Positions 39,941-51,922 are shown, counted from the stretch's first letter. The stretch: 52,031 bases of DNA from Microvirga terrestris (GCF_015694425.1 NZ_JADQDN010000017.1:1-52031), one strand, 5' to 3'. Program-made: numbers and translations. Notes: a model not told the origin generated them from the letters alone.

Positions 39941-42367
39941 TTAGTGCGCAACAACCCCGGTTGAGTCGTCCTCGACAGCAGGCTTCGGGCCCTTGAGAAC
40001 CGAAGCCTCATCCCACTCGATCCGCTCCGGCATGCGCACGAGGGCATGCTGGAGAACCTGATCCATCATGGAAACCGGCACGATCTCGAGCCCGTTCTTC
40101 ACGCTTGCCGGGATGTCGGCCAAGTCCTTGGCGTTCTCCTCGGGAATCAGGACCTTCTTCATGCCGCCGCGAAGCGCCGCGAGAAGCTTCTCCTTCAGCC
40201 CGCCGATGGGCAGCACCCTGCCCCGCAGCGTCACCTCGCCCGTCATGGCGATATCGCGGCGAACCGGGATGCTCGTGATGACGGAAACGATGGCGGTTGC
40301 CATGGCAATGCCGGCCGAGGGGCCATCCTTGGGCGTCGCGCCTTCCGGCACGTGCACGTGTATGTCACGACGGTCGAACATGGGCGGCTCGACGCCGAAA
40401 TCGAGGGCCCGGGAGCGGACATAAGATGCCGCGGCCGAGATCGATTCCTTCATGACGTCACGCAGGTTGCCCGTGACAGTCATCTTGCCCTTGCCCGGCA
40501 TCATGATGCCTTCGATGGTCAGCAGTTCGCCGCCCACTTCGGTCCAAGCAAGGCCCGTGACCGCACCAACCATGTCCTCGGTCTCGGCCTCGCCGTAGCG
40601 ATAGCGCGGGGGTCCCAGGAACTCCGGCAGATTATCGGTCGTGACCTCCACCGACTTGACCTTGGAGATCAGGATCTCCTTCACGGCCTTGCGGATGAGG
40701 TTGGCCAGCTCGCGTTCGAGGTTACGCACGCCCGCCTCGCGGGTGTAGCGGCGGATCAGCATGAGGAGAGCCTCGTCGCCGATCTTCCACTCCTTCTGCG
40801 CCAAACCATGCTTCTGCATGGAGGACGGGATCAGGTGGGTGCGGGCAATCTCGGCCTTCTCCTCCTCCGTGTAACCCGCGATGCGGATCACTTCCATACG
40901 GTCGAGCAGCGGGCCGGGAATGTTGAGCGTGTTGGCCGTCGTCACGAACATCACGTTGGACAGGTCGTAATCGACCTCCAGGTAATGGTCGTTGAAGGTC
41001 GAGTTCTGCTCAGGGTCGAGGACCTCCAGAAGGGCTGCCGACGGATCGCCGCGGAAGTCCATGCCCATCTTGTCGATCTCGTCGAGCAGGATGAGCGGGT
41101 TGGACGTCTTAGCCTTGCGCATCGACTGGATGATCTTGCCGGGCATCGAGCCGATATAGGTCCGGCGGTGGCCGCGGATCTCGGACTCGTCGCGAACGCC
41201 GCCAAGCGACATGCGCACGAACTCGCGGCCCGTGGCCTTGGCGATTGACTTGCCGAGCGAGGTCTTACCCACGCCGGGAGGACCGACGAGGCAGAGGATC
41301 GGACCCGTGAGCTTGTTGGCGCGCTGCTGCACGGCCAGGTACTCGACGATACGCTCCTTGACCTTGTCGAGGCCGTAATGATCCGCATCGAGCAGATCCT
41401 GGGCGGCCTTCAGGTCCTTCTTCATCTTCGAGCGGCGGTTCCACGGGATCCCGAGCAGCCAGTCGAGATAGTTGCGCACGACGGTGGCTTCCGCCGACAT
41501 GGGCGACATCTGGCGGAGCTTCTTGAGCTCGCCCATCGCCTTCTCGCGGGCTTCCTTCGTGAACTTGGTCTTCTCGATCTTCTCCTCGAGCTCGGCCAGC
41601 TCGTCGCGACCTTCGTCGTCGCCGAGCTCCTTCTGGATCGCCTTCATCTGCTCGTTGAGGTAGTACTCGCGCTGTGTCTTCTCCATCTGACGCTTCACGC
41701 GGGTACGAATGCGCTTCTCGACCTGGAGAACCGAAATCTCGCTCTCCATCATGCCGAGAACCTTTTCCAGGCGCTGGGCGACGGTCGGGGTCTCGAGGAT
41801 CGCCTGCTTGTCGGCAATCTTGATGGCGAGGTGCGAAGCGATGGTGTCGGCGAGCTTGGCCGGCTCGTCGATCTGGGTCACCGCGGTCACAACCTCGGGC
41901 GAAACCTTCTTGTTGAGCTTCACGTAGTTCTCGAACTCGGACACCACGGAGCGGGCGAGCGCCTCGGCCTCCACCTGGTCACCGAGCGAGTCGGGCAGAG
42001 CCTCGGCCTCGGCCTCGTAATATTCATCCGTGCGGGTATAGGTCTTCACCTGAGCGCGGCTCGCGCCTTCGACCAGCACCTTCACGGTGCCGTCCGGCAG
42101 CTTCAGCAGCTGGAGCACGTTGGCCAGGGTGCCGACCTTGTAGATGGCATCCGTTGCCGGATCGTCATCCGTTGCATCGATCTGGGTTGCCAGAAGGATA
42201 TGACGGTCCCCCTTGACCACTTCCTCAAGCGCGCGGATCGACTTTTCACGGCCGACAAAGAGCGGCACGATCATGTGCGGAAAGACAACAATGTCGCGCA
42301 GAGGCAGAACCGCATAGGTTCCGGTCGAGCCTGAAACAACAGGCTGACGTGGCTTCGATTGTGTCAT
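39941..42367 (-). CDS. lon: ATP-dependent Lon protease
   Basis: 808 residues. N-terminal LON substrate-binding domain ([27 protein letters not shown]), central coiled coil, AAA+ module with Walker [14 protein letters not shown] and Walker [13 protein letters not shown], and C-terminal Ser-Lys protease domain with the catalytic serine in [14 protein letters not shown] and the lysine in [16 protein letters not shown]. Degrades misfolded and regulatory proteins in the cytosol. Sits between clpX and hupB in the conserved cluster. Confidence 0.98.
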   Translation of the reverse strand: MTQSKPRQPVVSGSTGTYAVLPLRDIVVFPHMIVPLFVGREKSIRALEEVVKGDRHILLATQIDATDDDPATDAIYKVGTLANVLQLLKLPDGTVKVLVEGASRAQVKTYTRTDEYYEAEAEALPDSLGDQVEAEALARSVVSEFENYVKLNKKVSPEVVTAVTQIDEPAKLADTIASHLAIKIADKQAILETPTVAQRLEKVLGMMESEISVLQVEKRIRTRVKRQMEKTQREYYLNEQMKAIQKELGDDEGRDELAELEEKIEKTKFTKEAREKAMGELKKLRQMSPMSAEATVVRNYLDWLLGIPWNRRSKMKKDLKAAQDLLDADHYGLDKVKERIVEYLAVQQRANKLTGPILCLVGPPGVGKTSLGKSIAKATGREFVRMSLGGVRDESEIRGHRRTYIGSMPGKIIQSMRKAKTSNPLILLDEIDKMGMDFRGDPSAALLEVLDPEQNSTFNDHYLEVDYDLSNVMFVTTANTLNIPGPLLDRMEVIRIAGYTEEEKAEIARTHLIPSSMQKHGLAQKEWKIGDEALLMLIRRYTREAGVRNLERELANLIRKAVKEILISKVKSVEVTTDNLPEFLGPPRYRYGEAETEDMVGAVTGLAWTEVGGELLTIEGIMMPGKGKMTVTGNLRDVMKESISAAASYVRSRALDFGVEPPMFDRRDIHVHVPEGATPKDGPSAGIAMATAIVSVITSIPVRRDIAMTGEVTLRGRVLPIGGLKEKLLAALRGGMKKVLIPEENAKDLADIPASVKNGLEIVPVSMMDQVLQHALVRMPERIEWDEASVLKGPKPAVEDDSTGVVAH

Positions 42368-42598
42368 GAGATGACTTCCTTTTGACTGCGTCCGGGAATC
42401 CCCTCACATGAGCTGGACCTCAGACGGATAACCGGAATGCTCAGGCTTTTGTTATGGGCTGCATCCGGTACGCCGGGCCATCCCTCGGGAGATGAGCGGA
42501 CAGCTTCGGCGCAGGAGATAATGTGGCGTTGCGGGCTCAACCTTTCAAGAAGATCGCCCGCAACGGTTGGGTTCATAAGGAGCCCCCGAGCCGATTCT

Positions 42599-43867
42599 CT
42601 AGGCGCTGGCGCTCGCGGCCTGATCGTTGCGCTCGCCGTGGATGAAGAGCGGCTTGGCCTTGCCCTCCACCACCTCGGGCCCGATCACCACCTGCTCGAC
42701 CGAATCGAGGCCAGGCAGGTCGTACATGGTCTCCAGCAGGATCCCTTCCATGATGGACCGCAGGCCGCGGGCGCCCGTCTTCCGCTCGATTGCCTTCTTG
42801 GCGATGAGGGTCAGGGCCTCGTCCTGGAACGTGAGCTGGACGTTCTCCATCTCGAAGAGGCGCTGATACTGCTTGACCAGGGCGTTCTTCGGCTCCTGCA
42901 GAATGGTCTTCAAGGCGTCGACATCCAGGTCTTCCAGCGTCGCCAGGACCGGCAGACGGCCGACGAACTCAGGGATCAGGCCGAATTTCAGCAGATCCTC
43001 GGGCTCGACCTCGCGGAAGATCTCGCCCGTCCGACGGTCGTCCGGGGAACTCACGGAAGCCGCAAAGCCGATGGACGTGCCCTTGCCGCGGCTTGCGATG
43101 ATCCGTTCCAGGCCCGCGAAGGCACCGCCGCAGATGAACAGGATGTTCGTGGTGTCGACCTGAAGGAACTCCTGCTGCGGGTGCTTGCGGCCACCCTGAG
43201 GAGGCACGGAGGCGACGGTGCCTTCCATGATCTTCAGGAGCGCCTGCTGCACGCCCTCGCCCGACACGTCACGGGTGATCGAGGGATTGTCCGACTTGCG
43301 GGAGATTTTGTCGATCTCGTCGATATAGACGATGCCGCGCTGCGCCCGCTCGACATTGTAGTCGGAGGCCTGGAGCAGCTTGAGGATGATGTTCTCCACG
43401 TCCTCGCCAACGTAACCAGCCTCGGTCAGAGTCGTGGCGTCCGCCATGGTGAACGGCACGTCGAGGATCCGGGCCAGGGTCTGGGCCAGCAGGGTCTTGC
43501 CCGAGCCGGTCGGTCCGATCAGCAGGATGTTCGACTTGGCCAACTCGACGTCGTTGTGCTTCGTCGCATGGGCCAGGCGCTTGTAATGGTTGTGGACTGC
43601 TACCGAGAGCACCTTCTTGGCGTGCTCCTGGCCGATCACATAGTCGTCCAGAACGCGGCTGATTTCCTTCGGGGTTGGAACCCCGTCGCGGGACTTCACG
43701 AGAGACGATTTCGACTCCTCGCGGATGATGTCCATGCAGAGCTCGACGCATTCATCGCAGATGAAAACCGTCGGGCCAGCGATCAGCTTGCGAACCTCGT
43801 GCTGGCTCTTGCCGCAAAAGGAGCAGTACAGCGTGCTCTTGGAGTCGTTGCCGCCAGCCTTGGTCAT
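42599..43867 (-). CDS. clpX: ATP-dependent Clp protease ATP-binding subunit ClpX
   Basis: 422 residues from ATG 43867 with TTGGAGATG upstream (the frame extends to 43888 without a ribosome site). Zinc-binding domain [14 protein letters not shown]...[13 protein letters not shown]+ Walker [13 protein letters not shown], Walker [12 protein letters not shown], pore GYVGED, ClpP-binding IGF-type loop in the [11 protein letters not shown] area, sensor 2 [11 protein letters not shown]. Unfolds substrates for ClpP. clpP lies about 225 bp upstream on the same strand. Confidence 0.98.
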   Translation of the reverse strand: MTKAGGNDSKSTLYCSFCGKSQHEVRKLIAGPTVFICDECVELCMDIIREESKSSLVKSRDGVPTPKEISRVLDDYVIGQEHAKKVLSVAVHNHYKRLAHATKHNDVELAKSNILLIGPTGSGKTLLAQTLARILDVPFTMADATTLTEAGYVGEDVENIILKLLQASDYNVERAQRGIVYIDEIDKISRKSDNPSITRDVSGEGVQQALLKIMEGTVASVPPQGGRKHPQQEFLQVDTTNILFICGGAFAGLERIIASRGKGTSIGFAASVSSPDDRRTGEIFREVEPEDLLKFGLIPEFVGRLPVLATLEDLDVDALKTILQEPKNALVKQYQRLFEMENVQLTFQDEALTLIAKKAIERKTGARGLRSIMEGILLETMYDLPGLDSVEQVVIGPEVVEGKAKPLFIHGERNDQAASASA

Positions 43868-44092
43868 TATCACATCTCCAATCCGCACCGGGACGGCCCT
43901 TCCGGCCCAGCACTTCTTCTAAGTTTATGAGCGGCGGGCCTAACGAAAGGTTCCGTCGCTAAGAATTGAACGATCAAATCGCCACGTTTTCCGAATCCAC
44001 ATGCAATCACGCGCAGGGCACGGGATCAATAGAAACGGAATTGCCCGCCAAAAAGACGCACCCTGGAGGAATTTGTCCCCAGGATTTAAGGG

Positions 44093-44725
44093 TTAGACCG
44101 GAGTGGCTGCCGGCTCGGGGCGCTTGGAGATCACTTGGTCGATCAAGCCGAACTCCTGGGCAGCCTCGGCGGTCATGAAATTGTCGCGCTCCAGGGCCCG
44201 CTCGATTGCCTCGTAAGGCTGGCTGGTGTGCTGAACATAGATTTCGTTCAACCGGCGCTTGAGGGCCTCGCTCTCGCGGGCGTGGATCATGATGTCCGTG
44301 ACCTGCCCCTGGTAGCCGCCGGAAGGCTGGTGGACCATGATTCGGGCGTTCGGGAGCGCAAATCGCATGCTCTTCTCGCCGGCCGTCAGCAGGAGTGAGC
44401 CCATCGAGGCAGCCTGGCCGACGCAGAGGGTCGAGACCGGGCAGCGGATGAACTGCATGGTGTCGTAGATCGACAGGCCCGACGTCACCACGCCGCCGGG
44501 CGAGTTGATGTAGAAGGAGATTTCCTTCTTCGGGTTCTCGGCCTCGAGGAACAGAAGCTGCGCCACGATCAGCGAGGCCGAGTAGTCTTCGACGGGGCCC
44601 GTAAGGAAGATAATCCGTTCGCGCAGAAGGCGCGAATAGATGTCGAAGGCGCGTTCGCCGCGGTTCGACTGCTCAACCACCATCGGGACGAGCGTATTGT
44701 TAAAGAGGGCTACCGGATCTCTCAT
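44093..44725 (-). CDS. clpP: ATP-dependent Clp protease proteolytic subunit ClpP
   Basis: 210 residues from ATG 44725 ([14 protein letters not shown]; the frame extends to 44779). Catalytic triad S107 ([11 protein letters not shown]), H132 ([12 protein letters not shown]) and D181. Self-compartmentalised serine protease working with ClpX and ClpA. Between tig and clpX in the conserved order. Confidence 0.98.
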   Translation of the reverse strand: MRDPVALFNNTLVPMVVEQSNRGERAFDIYSRLLRERIIFLTGPVEDYSASLIVAQLLFLEAENPKKEISFYINSPGGVVTSGLSIYDTMQFIRCPVSTLCVGQAASMGSLLLTAGEKSMRFALPNARIMVHQPSGGYQGQVTDIMIHARESEALKRRLNEIYVQHTSQPYEAIERALERDNFMTAEAAQEFGLIDQVISKRPEPAATPV

Positions 44726-44802
44726 TGTCTCACTGCTCCAGTTCGGCCGCGCGAATCCGCGGCCGTGCATGTCATGCAAGCAACGAGACGCTTAAAGGAG
44801 CG

Positions 44803-46164
44803 TTACTCGCCCTTGCCGGATTTCTCTTCGTCCTCGTCGCTGAAGAGCGCGTCCTTGGAGACGGTCTCTTCATTCACCTTCACCTGGGACAGGATCTGGT
44901 CGACGACCTTCTCTTCAAACAGAGGAGCCCGGATTTCAGCTAGGGCCTGCGGGTTCTTTTGGTAGAACTCCCAAACCTGGCGCTCCTGGCCGGGGTACTG
45001 ACGGACCCGCTCGATGAGGGCCTGAGTCACCTCATCGTCGGAGATCTTGATATCGGACTTCTCACCGATCTGTGCAAGGACCAACCCGAGACGCACACGG
45101 CGCTCGGCGATCTTGCGGTACTCGGCCTTAGCCTCGTCCTCGGTGGTTTCCTCATCCTCGAAGGTGCGGTTGTTAGACTTCATGTCGCCCACGACCTGCG
45201 ACCACACGGCCGTGAACTCCTGCTCGACCAGGGTCGGCGGCAGCTCGAAGCTGTACTTTGCGTCCAGGGAGTCGAGAAGGTCCTTCTTGACCTTGCGGCG
45301 GGACTGGGTGTCGAAATCCTTGCGGATCGCGTCGCGGATCGCGTCCTTGAGCTTGTCCAGGGACTCCATTCCGAAGCCCTTGGCCATCTCGTCGTCGATC
45401 TTCAGCTCGCCCGGAGCCTCGACTTCCTTCACAGTCACGTCAAACTCGGCATCCTTGCCGGCCAGGTGAGCGGCCATGTAGTTCACCGGGAAGGTGACCT
45501 TCACGAGCTTGGTGTCGCCAGCCTTGAGGCCGAGGAGCTGGTCCTCGAAGCCCGGGATGAAGGTGTTGGAGCCGAGCTCGACCCGGATGTCCTGGCCGTT
45601 GCCGCCCTCGAACGCGGTGCCGTCGATGCGGCCCACGAAATCCACCACGACGCGATCGCCGGAAACCGCCTCACCGTCCTTCGTCTCGAAGGAGCGGTTC
45701 TGCTTGGCCATGCGCTCGAGCGATTCGGTGATCTCGGCGTCGGTGATCTCGGCCACCGGCTTCGTGACGGCCACGTCCGACAGGTCAGCCAGCTCGAAGT
45801 CCGGCAGGACTTCGAGGGCAACGGTGAACGCCAAGTCGCCCTTGGCGTCCATGGCCTTCTCGACCTCTTCCTGGCTCTCCGGGAACTGGACCTGGGGCTC
45901 GTTGGCAAGCTTCAGGCTGTTGTCCTCCACGATCTTACGGTTGGCCTCGTTGACGGCGTTCTGCAGCACGTCGGCCATGACGGAGCGGCCATAGACCTTG
46001 CGCAGGTGGCCCACCGGCACCTTGCCGGGGCGGAAACCGTTGAGCCGTACCCGGTCCTTGAGGGTCGACAATTCGCTGTTCAGGCGCTCTTCCAACTCGG
46101 TGGCCGGGAGCACGACCTTGAACTCTCGCTTCAAGCCTTGGGACAGTGTTTCCGTCACCTGCAT
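44803..46164 (-). CDS. tig: Trigger factor
   Basis: 453 residues from ATG 46164 ([15 protein letters not shown]), the usual alphaproteobacterial start; AAGGCG lies upstream. The longer frame to 46308 runs into tRNA-Leu and is artefact. N-terminal ribosome-binding domain with the signature GFRPGKVP, central FKBP-type PPIase domain ([44 protein letters not shown]) and C-terminal chaperone arms. Folds nascent chains at the ribosome exit. Confidence 0.97.
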   Translation of the reverse strand: MQVTETLSQGLKREFKVVLPATELEERLNSELSTLKDRVRLNGFRPGKVPVGHLRKVYGRSVMADVLQNAVNEANRKIVEDNSLKLANEPQVQFPESQEEVEKAMDAKGDLAFTVALEVLPDFELADLSDVAVTKPVAEITDAEITESLERMAKQNRSFETKDGEAVSGDRVVVDFVGRIDGTAFEGGNGQDIRVELGSNTFIPGFEDQLLGLKAGDTKLVKVTFPVNYMAAHLAGKDAEFDVTVKEVEAPGELKIDDEMAKGFGMESLDKLKDAIRDAIRKDFDTQSRRKVKKDLLDSLDAKYSFELPPTLVEQEFTAVWSQVVGDMKSNNRTFEDEETTEDEAKAEYRKIAERRVRLGLVLAQIGEKSDIKISDDEVTQALIERVRQYPGQERQVWEFYQKNPQALAEIRAPLFEEKVVDQILSQVKVNEETVSKDALFSDEDEEKSGKGE

Positions 46165-46278
46165 GGTATTATTCGCCTTCATCCACTCGAATATGAATCT
46201 CAAATCCAGGCTCGGCCGATGCGGCGTCATGCCGTCACCTGAGCCGCTCGGAGCCTCCGGATCCAACCCTGACGGGAT

Positions 46279-46363
46279 TGGTGCGGGCGGAGGGACTCGA
46301 ACCCCCACAACTTGCGTCGCTGGAACCTAAATCCAGTGCGTCTACCAATTCCGCCACGCCCGC
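46279..46363 (-). tRNA. tRNA-Leu (TAG)
   Basis: Minus strand, 85 nt with a long variable arm (class II). Acceptor GCGGGCG/CGCCCGC, anticodon stem CTGGA/TCCAG with loop TTTAGGT giving anticodon TAG, T arm GGGGG/TCCCT with TTCGAGT, discriminator A, CCA encoded (46281-46279). Confidence 0.96.
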
Positions 46364-46535
46364 GCGGGAGCGGCGCGCGCGAACGCGCCCCTCTTCCGGG
46401 ACGCGGCTCTATAGCATGGTTGAGAAAGCGTGCATCAAAAAAGTTCGCGTGCGTCCAATTGGCAACCAAACTTGGCCGTTCACGTTCAACGCTGTACCCA
46501 TAGCGACACCCTCCAGCCCTTCGCGAGCCTCCCGC

Positions 46536-47876
46536 ATGATCACCCGCCGCGCCGTCACCGCCGGCCTTGCCACCTCTCTGATCGGCCTGCCTCGGATCGG
46601 CTTGGCACAGGACCCGGCCGCCCAAGTTGAAGAGATGACGGCAAAGGCCACGCCGCTGAAGCTCGGTCCGGATTCGGTCCGTGAGGCCGAGGCGTGGGCC
46701 TTCAATGGCTCCCTCGCCCCCATCGTAAGGATCAAACACGGAGCCGAGCTGCGTCTGAAATTGCGCAACGACACCGCCCTGCCCCTGTCCCTCCATTTCC
46801 ATGGGGTTCGCGGTCCGAATGCCATGGATGGCTCCGGTCGCCTGACACAGGAGCCGGTGGCGCCCGGCCAGACTTACGATTACCGCTTCACACCACCCGA
46901 TGCCGGCACCTTCCTGATCCGGCCTTGCATTCTTGGCGGCAGCGCCGAACCCCAGGAGCGCGGCCTCTCGGGCCTTTTGGTCGTGGAAGAAGCGAATCCT
47001 CCGCATGTCGATCAGGATCTTGCACTGTTGATCGACGACTGGGGTTTGAATGACGACGGCTCTCTTGCAGCCTTTGAAAAACCCACTGACGCTGCGCCGG
47101 CTGGTCGCCTCGGGAGCTGGCTCAGCCTGAATGGCAAACCGACGCCACAGAAGATCGAAGCCCCTCCCGGTGGACGCCTGCGGCTGCGGCTCGCCAATGC
47201 CTGCAATGCCCGCGCCATGCGCCTGCGCTTCGATGGGTTGAAGGCCTATGTAATTGCTATCGACGGGCAGCCTACGAGCACTTTCGAGCCGCTGAGAGCC
47301 TCCCTGCCTTTCGCGCCTGGCTCCCGCTACGATCTGCTCGTAGACCTTTCCACGGAGCCTGGATCGACCGGCGCCGTGACGGCCCTGATCGGCAACGGGC
47401 TGCCCCTTCTCGAGATCGTCACTGCCGGTGAGAAGCGCCCGGCCCTGCCCGCCATCGCTCCGCTGCCGGCCAACACGAAGCTGTCGGACACGATCAAGCT
47501 TCAGAACGCTACCCGCAAGGATGTGGTGATCAAGGGAGATCCAAAGGCACCGAACGTCCCATGGACGATCAATGGAGCCATAGGCCAACCGAACGGCGCT
47601 CCACTCCTTAAAGTGAAGCGCGGCAGCCCGGTGGTACTGACGCTCACCAACCAGACCGGCCTCATGCAGCCGCTCCATCTGCACGGCCACTGCGCCCGTC
47701 TTCTCCATGCCCTGGATGATGGCTGGGAGCCCTATTGGCTGGACACGGTGCAAGTGCCGGAGAACAAGACCGTCCGCATTGCCTTCGTGGCGGACAACCC
47801 CGGCAAGTGGCTTCTCGCCTCGACCGTGCTTGAACGGTTCGATGCGGGCCTTTGGACCTGGGTCGAGGTTATTTGA
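46536..47876 (+). CDS. Multicopper-oxidase-fold protein lacking most copper ligands
   Basis: 446 residues from ATG 46536; the frame extends back into the tRNA. The start MITRRAVTAGLATSLIGL looks like a twin-arginine signal. Three cupredoxin domains are visible. Of the four copper-binding motifs, the first (H87-F-H89-G) and third (H381-L-H383-G-H385) are kept. The second (usually HSH) is replaced by RPC131ILGG, and the C-terminal HCHxxxH motif by WLLASTVLERF. It is therefore probably not an oxidase and may act like FtsP/SufI, a copper-free cupredoxin-fold division protein. It overlaps the nnr gene tail to tail by 8 bp. Confidence 0.85.
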   Translation: MITRRAVTAGLATSLIGLPRIGLAQDPAAQVEEMTAKATPLKLGPDSVREAEAWAFNGSLAPIVRIKHGAELRLKLRNDTALPLSLHFHGVRGPNAMDGSGRLTQEPVAPGQTYDYRFTPPDAGTFLIRPCILGGSAEPQERGLSGLLVVEEANPPHVDQDLALLIDDWGLNDDGSLAAFEKPTDAAPAGRLGSWLSLNGKPTPQKIEAPPGGRLRLRLANACNARAMRLRFDGLKAYVIAIDGQPTSTFEPLRASLPFAPGSRYDLLVDLSTEPGSTGAVTALIGNGLPLLEIVTAGEKRPALPAIAPLPANTKLSDTIKLQNATRKDVVIKGDPKAPNVPWTINGAIGQPNGAPLLKVKRGSPVVLTLTNQTGLMQPLHLHGHCARLLHALDDGWEPYWLDTVQVPENKTVRIAFVADNPGKWLLASTVLERFDAGLWTWVEVI

Positions 47877-49356
47877 GCAGTTCCCGCAAAACTCCCGGCA
47901 CCAGTTCCGCCAGATCTTCGGCGATGAGCCCCGGACCGAAGCTCGCCCCGGCCTGTGCATGAATCCAAACACCGGCACAAGCTGCCTCGAAGGCGGGCAC
48001 ACCCTGTGCCATCAAGCCGGCGATGAGGCCGCAGAGGGTGTCGCCCGATCCTGCCGTGGCCAGATAAGGCGTGCCGTTCTCGTTGATTGCGGTACGCCCA
48101 TCGGGCGCCGCAATGACCGTATCCGGCCCTTTCAGCAACAGCACTGCTCCCGTATACACAGCAGCGCGGCGGGCGCGCTCAAGTTTCGATGCAGGATCAA
48201 GGAGATCGGGATGCCCTTTGAAAAGGCGGTTGAACTCGCCGTCATGGGGCGTGAGCACCGTCGGGGCATGGCGGAAGGCTCCATGCAGCTCGGTCGCCAG
48301 CCCCTCGAAGGAGGTCAATGCGTCCGCATCGAGAACGAGGCTGCGCCTAGCATGGACCGCCACGGCCACCATGGCTCGGGTGCCCGCGTGTATGCCGAGC
48401 GCCGGGCCTAGGACCAGAGCATTAAAGCGCGGGTCCTGGAGAATCGTGTTCAGGCCTTCCGGTCCGTCGCAGCCGCGCAGCATGACGGCCGTGAGGTGGG
48501 CCGCGTTGACCCCGAGCGCCTCTGGGGGCGAGGCCACGGTTACAAGACCGGAGCCGATCCGAAGTGCTGCCCGCGCAGCCAGCCGCGCTGCGCCCGTTCG
48601 GGTCGCACCGCCGGAGGCGACCAGCGTGTGACCGCGCTCATACTTGTGGGAGGAAAGACCCGGCCTCGGCAATACATGATTCCAGAGAGCCGGATTGTTG
48701 GCGAACAGCGTGCCGCCCTTAGCTTCCAAAATCTTGCGGCCGATTCCGATATCAGCCACCTCAACCGGGCCGCTATAGGCCCGACCAGGCATCAGCAGAT
48801 GGCACGGCTTGCGGGTGGCGAAGGTCACGGTCCGGGTGGCTTTGACCGCGACGCCTCGCACCTCTCCGGTGTCGCCGTCGATGCCGGAGGGAAGATCTAC
48901 CGCCAAGATCGGACGCCCCGAGGCGTTCATGCGCTCGACGGTCAGGCGCACAGCGCCCTCAAGGTCACGCGCGAGGCCCGTGCCGAACAAAGCGTCAATC
49001 ACCAGATCAGTTTCATGGAAGGGCAGATCCTCGGCCCGTCCGATCTCACCGGTCCAGTCCTTGGCGGCCTCGGCGGCATCGCCCGTCAGCCGGTCCGATG
49101 AACCCAGGAGCCCGAGGCGTACCTGGTAGCCCCTCCCGACCAGAAGCGCTGCCGCGATGAAGCCGTCGCTGCCGTTCTGGCCGGGCCCTGCCGCTACGAC
49201 GATCCTGGCGCCTGGGGAGACTAATTTTTCGGCATGATCGGCCACAGCGTGTCCAGCGCGCCGCATGAGCTCGATTCCCGAAATCCCGCTTTCGACCGTT
49301 TCCCGGTCGGCTTGCTTCATTTCAGAGGGCGTCAGAATGAGTTCAGGGGCTGTCAT
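47869..49356 (-). CDS. nnr: Bifunctional NAD(P)H-hydrate epimerase / ADP-dependent dehydratase
   Basis: 495 residues from ATG 49356 (MTAPELILTPSEMKQADRETV; the longer frame to 49980 is shadow of glnB). N-terminal YjeF_N epimerase domain (AAGPGQNGSDGFIAA, VIDALFGTGLARDLEG, AVDLPSGIDGDTGEV) and C-terminal carbohydrate-kinase-like dehydratase domain (LVLDADALTSFEG, VLTPHDGEFNRL, ATAGSGDTLCGLIAGLMAQG). Repairs damaged NADHX and NADPHX. Divergent from glnB; its last codons overlap the oxidase-like gene. Confidence 0.95.
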   Translation of the reverse strand: MTAPELILTPSEMKQADRETVESGISGIELMRRAGHAVADHAEKLVSPGARIVVAAGPGQNGSDGFIAAALLVGRGYQVRLGLLGSSDRLTGDAAEAAKDWTGEIGRAEDLPFHETDLVIDALFGTGLARDLEGAVRLTVERMNASGRPILAVDLPSGIDGDTGEVRGVAVKATRTVTFATRKPCHLLMPGRAYSGPVEVADIGIGRKILEAKGGTLFANNPALWNHVLPRPGLSSHKYERGHTLVASGGATRTGAARLAARAALRIGSGLVTVASPPEALGVNAAHLTAVMLRGCDGPEGLNTILQDPRFNALVLGPALGIHAGTRAMVAVAVHARRSLVLDADALTSFEGLATELHGAFRHAPTVLTPHDGEFNRLFKGHPDLLDPASKLERARRAAVYTGAVLLLKGPDTVIAAPDGRTAINENGTPYLATAGSGDTLCGLIAGLMAQGVPAFEAACAGVWIHAQAGASFGPGLIAEDLAELVPGVLRELLK

Positions 49357-49500
49357 GGGAGCAAAATGGAGCGATTTCCGAAGATTTGGCGAGGTTTTTC
49401 GCAACTGCCCAAACTTTAAGCAGAAGATGCCCGCCAAGGCAGCAGAATGGACGACTTTGACTCGACGAGACCATGGAAGGCTCCTCCCGGCTGGTGCTAA

Positions 49501-49875
<375 letters not shown>

Positions 49876-49945
49876 GCTCGCTTTTTTAAAGCCAAGGCCT
49901 GACGGCCAAGGACGATTCTCAAGGGCAGAAGAGGACCAGACGACC

Positions 49946-51355
49946 ATGCAGACCGCCAAGGATGTGCTTAAGGCGATCAAGGATAACGACGTTCAGTACG
50001 TTGACTTCCGCTTCACGGACCCCCGCGGCAAGTGGCAGCACGTGACCTTCGACGTGTCGATGGTCGACGAGGATATGTTCGCCGACGGCATCATGTTCGA
50101 CGGCTCGTCCATCGCGGGCTGGAAGGCGATCAACGAGTCCGACATGACTCTCATGCCAGACCCGACGACGGCCCAGATGGACCCATTCTTCGCGGCCTCC
50201 ACCTTGGCGATCAACTGCGACATTCTCGAGCCTGCAACCGGCGAACCCTATAACCGCGATCCGCGCGGCATCGCCAAGAAGGCCGAGGCCTATCTCAAGT
50301 CCACGGGCATTGCCGACACCGTCTATGTCGGTCCCGAGGCCGAGTTCTTCATCTTCGACGACGTGAAGTTCATGGCCGACCCCTATAACACCGGGTTCAA
50401 GCTCGACTCCGCCGAGTTGCCGATCAACGGCGACACCCCTTACGAGGGCGGCAACCTCGGCCACCGCATCCCGACCAAGGGCGGCTACTTCCCGGTTCCC
50501 CCGCTCGATTCCGCCCAGGACATGCGCAGCGAAATGTTGGCCGCCATGAAGGCCATGGGCGTCACCGTCGAGAAGCATCACCACGAGGTGGCGTCGGCCC
50601 AGCACGAGCTCGGCACGAAGTTCAACACCCTCGTGCGCACCGCCGACGAGATGCAGATCTACAAGTACTGCATCCACAACGTCGCCCAGTCCTACGGCAA
50701 GACCGCAACCTTCATGCCGAAGCCGGTCTATGGCGACAACGGCTCGGGCATGCACGTGCACCAATCACTCTGGAAGGGCGGCAAGCCGTTGTTCGCGGGC
50801 AACAAGTATGCCGACTTGTCCCAAGAATGCCTGTGGTACATCGGCGGCATCATCAAGCACGCCAAGGCACTGAACGCCTTCACTAACCCGTCGACGAACT
50901 CCTACAAGCGTCTCGTCCCGGGCTACGAGGCTCCGGTGCTGCTGGCTTATTCGGCCCGTAACCGCTCGGCCTCTTGCCGTATTCCGTGGACGACCTCGCC
51001 GAAGGCCAAGCGCGTCGAGATCCGCTTCCCCGATCCGACCGCCAACCCGTATCTCGCCTTCGCGGCGATCATGATGGCCGGTCTGGACGGCATCCTGAAC
51101 AAGATCGATCCCGGCCCGGCCATGGACAAGGATCTCTACGACCTGCCTCCGCGCGAGCTGAAGAAGATCCCGACCGTCTGCGGTAGCTTACGCGAAGCGC
51201 TCGCCAGCGTCGACAAGGACCGCGCGTTCCTGAAGGCCGGCGGTGTGTTCAATGACGACTTCATCGACAGCTACATCGAACTGAAGATGGCCGAGGTCGC
51301 CCGGTTCGAGATGACTCCGCATCCGGTCGAGTTCCAGATGTACTACTCCGTCTAA
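49946..51355 (+). CDS. glnA: Glutamine synthetase type I
   Basis: 469 residues, GSI-beta length. Signature [12 protein letters not shown]-binding [16 protein letters not shown], active-site loop [18 protein letters not shown], and the adenylylation site Y398 (DKDLYDLPP). Assimilates ammonia into glutamine. Cotranscribed with glnB and ended by a strong terminator. Confidence 0.98.
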   Translation: MQTAKDVLKAIKDNDVQYVDFRFTDPRGKWQHVTFDVSMVDEDMFADGIMFDGSSIAGWKAINESDMTLMPDPTTAQMDPFFAASTLAINCDILEPATGEPYNRDPRGIAKKAEAYLKSTGIADTVYVGPEAEFFIFDDVKFMADPYNTGFKLDSAELPINGDTPYEGGNLGHRIPTKGGYFPVPPLDSAQDMRSEMLAAMKAMGVTVEKHHHEVASAQHELGTKFNTLVRTADEMQIYKYCIHNVAQSYGKTATFMPKPVYGDNGSGMHVHQSLWKGGKPLFAGNKYADLSQECLWYIGGIIKHAKALNAFTNPSTNSYKRLVPGYEAPVLLAYSARNRSASCRIPWTTSPKAKRVEIRFPDPTANPYLAFAAIMMAGLDGILNKIDPGPAMDKDLYDLPPRELKKIPTVCGSLREALASVDKDRAFLKAGGVFNDDFIDSYIELKMAEVARFEMTPHPVEFQMYYSV

Positions 51356-51397
51356 CGGACGCTTATCCTCCCGGCTGCGGATCAGCAGCCTTCCTTC

Positions 51398-51425
51398 GCC
51401 GGAGCCTTTGGGCTCCGGCTTTTTT
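51398..51425 (+). terminator. Terminator of glnBA
   Basis: GCCGGAGCC (51398-51406) and GGCTCCGGC (51411-51419), loop TTTG, followed by a T run (51420-51425). Confidence 0.93.
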
Positions 51426-51588
51426 GTTGTATCTGTTCAGGAACTCAAGCCTGTCAGCAGGACAAATGCGCTATGATGAGGAGCGGATTGCCTAGCCATG
51501 ATTGATTGGATGCGCGGCAAGCGGACGATCTGCGCATGTTTGGAGCCTGCACGAGGTAAATTTCAGTAGGTGAACCAGGAAGAGCTCT

Positions 51589-51780
51589 ATGATCGTCTAC
51601 CAGGGCTGGCGCTGGCAGTCAGATCTTGGTCATTACGATCCCACCAAGGCAACAGGGATTTTGATGGTTCGTCCACAGAAGCGCATTGTCATCCGCCAGC
51701 AGAGGCGCACAGCCACACCGGTCACCATGAAGGAACTGGCGATCGGCGGCGCGATGATTTTGGATGCAGCGGAGTTGTAG
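51589..51780 (+). CDS. Small hypothetical protein, possibly frameshifted at its end
   Basis: 63 residues behind the good ribosome site AGGAAGAG (51577-51584). No family recognised (MIVYQGWRWQSDLG ... TPVTMKELAIGGAMILDAAEL). Right after the stop, the +1 frame (51758-51901) continues with protein-like text: LTLETVVSDIPAANGRSHHVYDEVV...QSWKVVSIVD. This suggests that an original protein of about 100 residues was split by a frameshift near 51776-51781. Confidence 0.5.
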   Translation: MIVYQGWRWQSDLGHYDPTKATGILMVRPQKRIVIRQQRRTATPVTMKELAIGGAMILDAAEL

Positions 51781-51922
51781 TCTTACCCTTGAGACCGTTG
51801 TCTCGGACATTCCCGCTGCGAATGGCAGGAGCCACCATGTTTATGACGAGGTCGTTCCGGCGGGCGCACAAAGCTGGAAGGTCGTGTCGATCGTCGATTG
51901 ATACCCGAGTTACCCCGTGAAA

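Noticed and set aside
42437..43930. 497-residue plus-strand frame opposite clpX
   Set aside because: Antisense shadow of a high-GC gene whose minus-strand product ClpX is unmistakable.
46227..48002. 591-residue minus-strand frame through tRNA-Leu ([15 protein letters not shown])
   Set aside because: Antisense shadow of the oxidase-fold gene plus the tRNA; no ribosome site or protein-like composition.
49388..49410. Possible sigma-54 promoter TTGGCGAGGTTTTTCGC upstream of glnB
   Set aside because: The GG-to-GC spacing is 11 bp instead of the required 10, and the -12 element is TCGC; not good enough to call.
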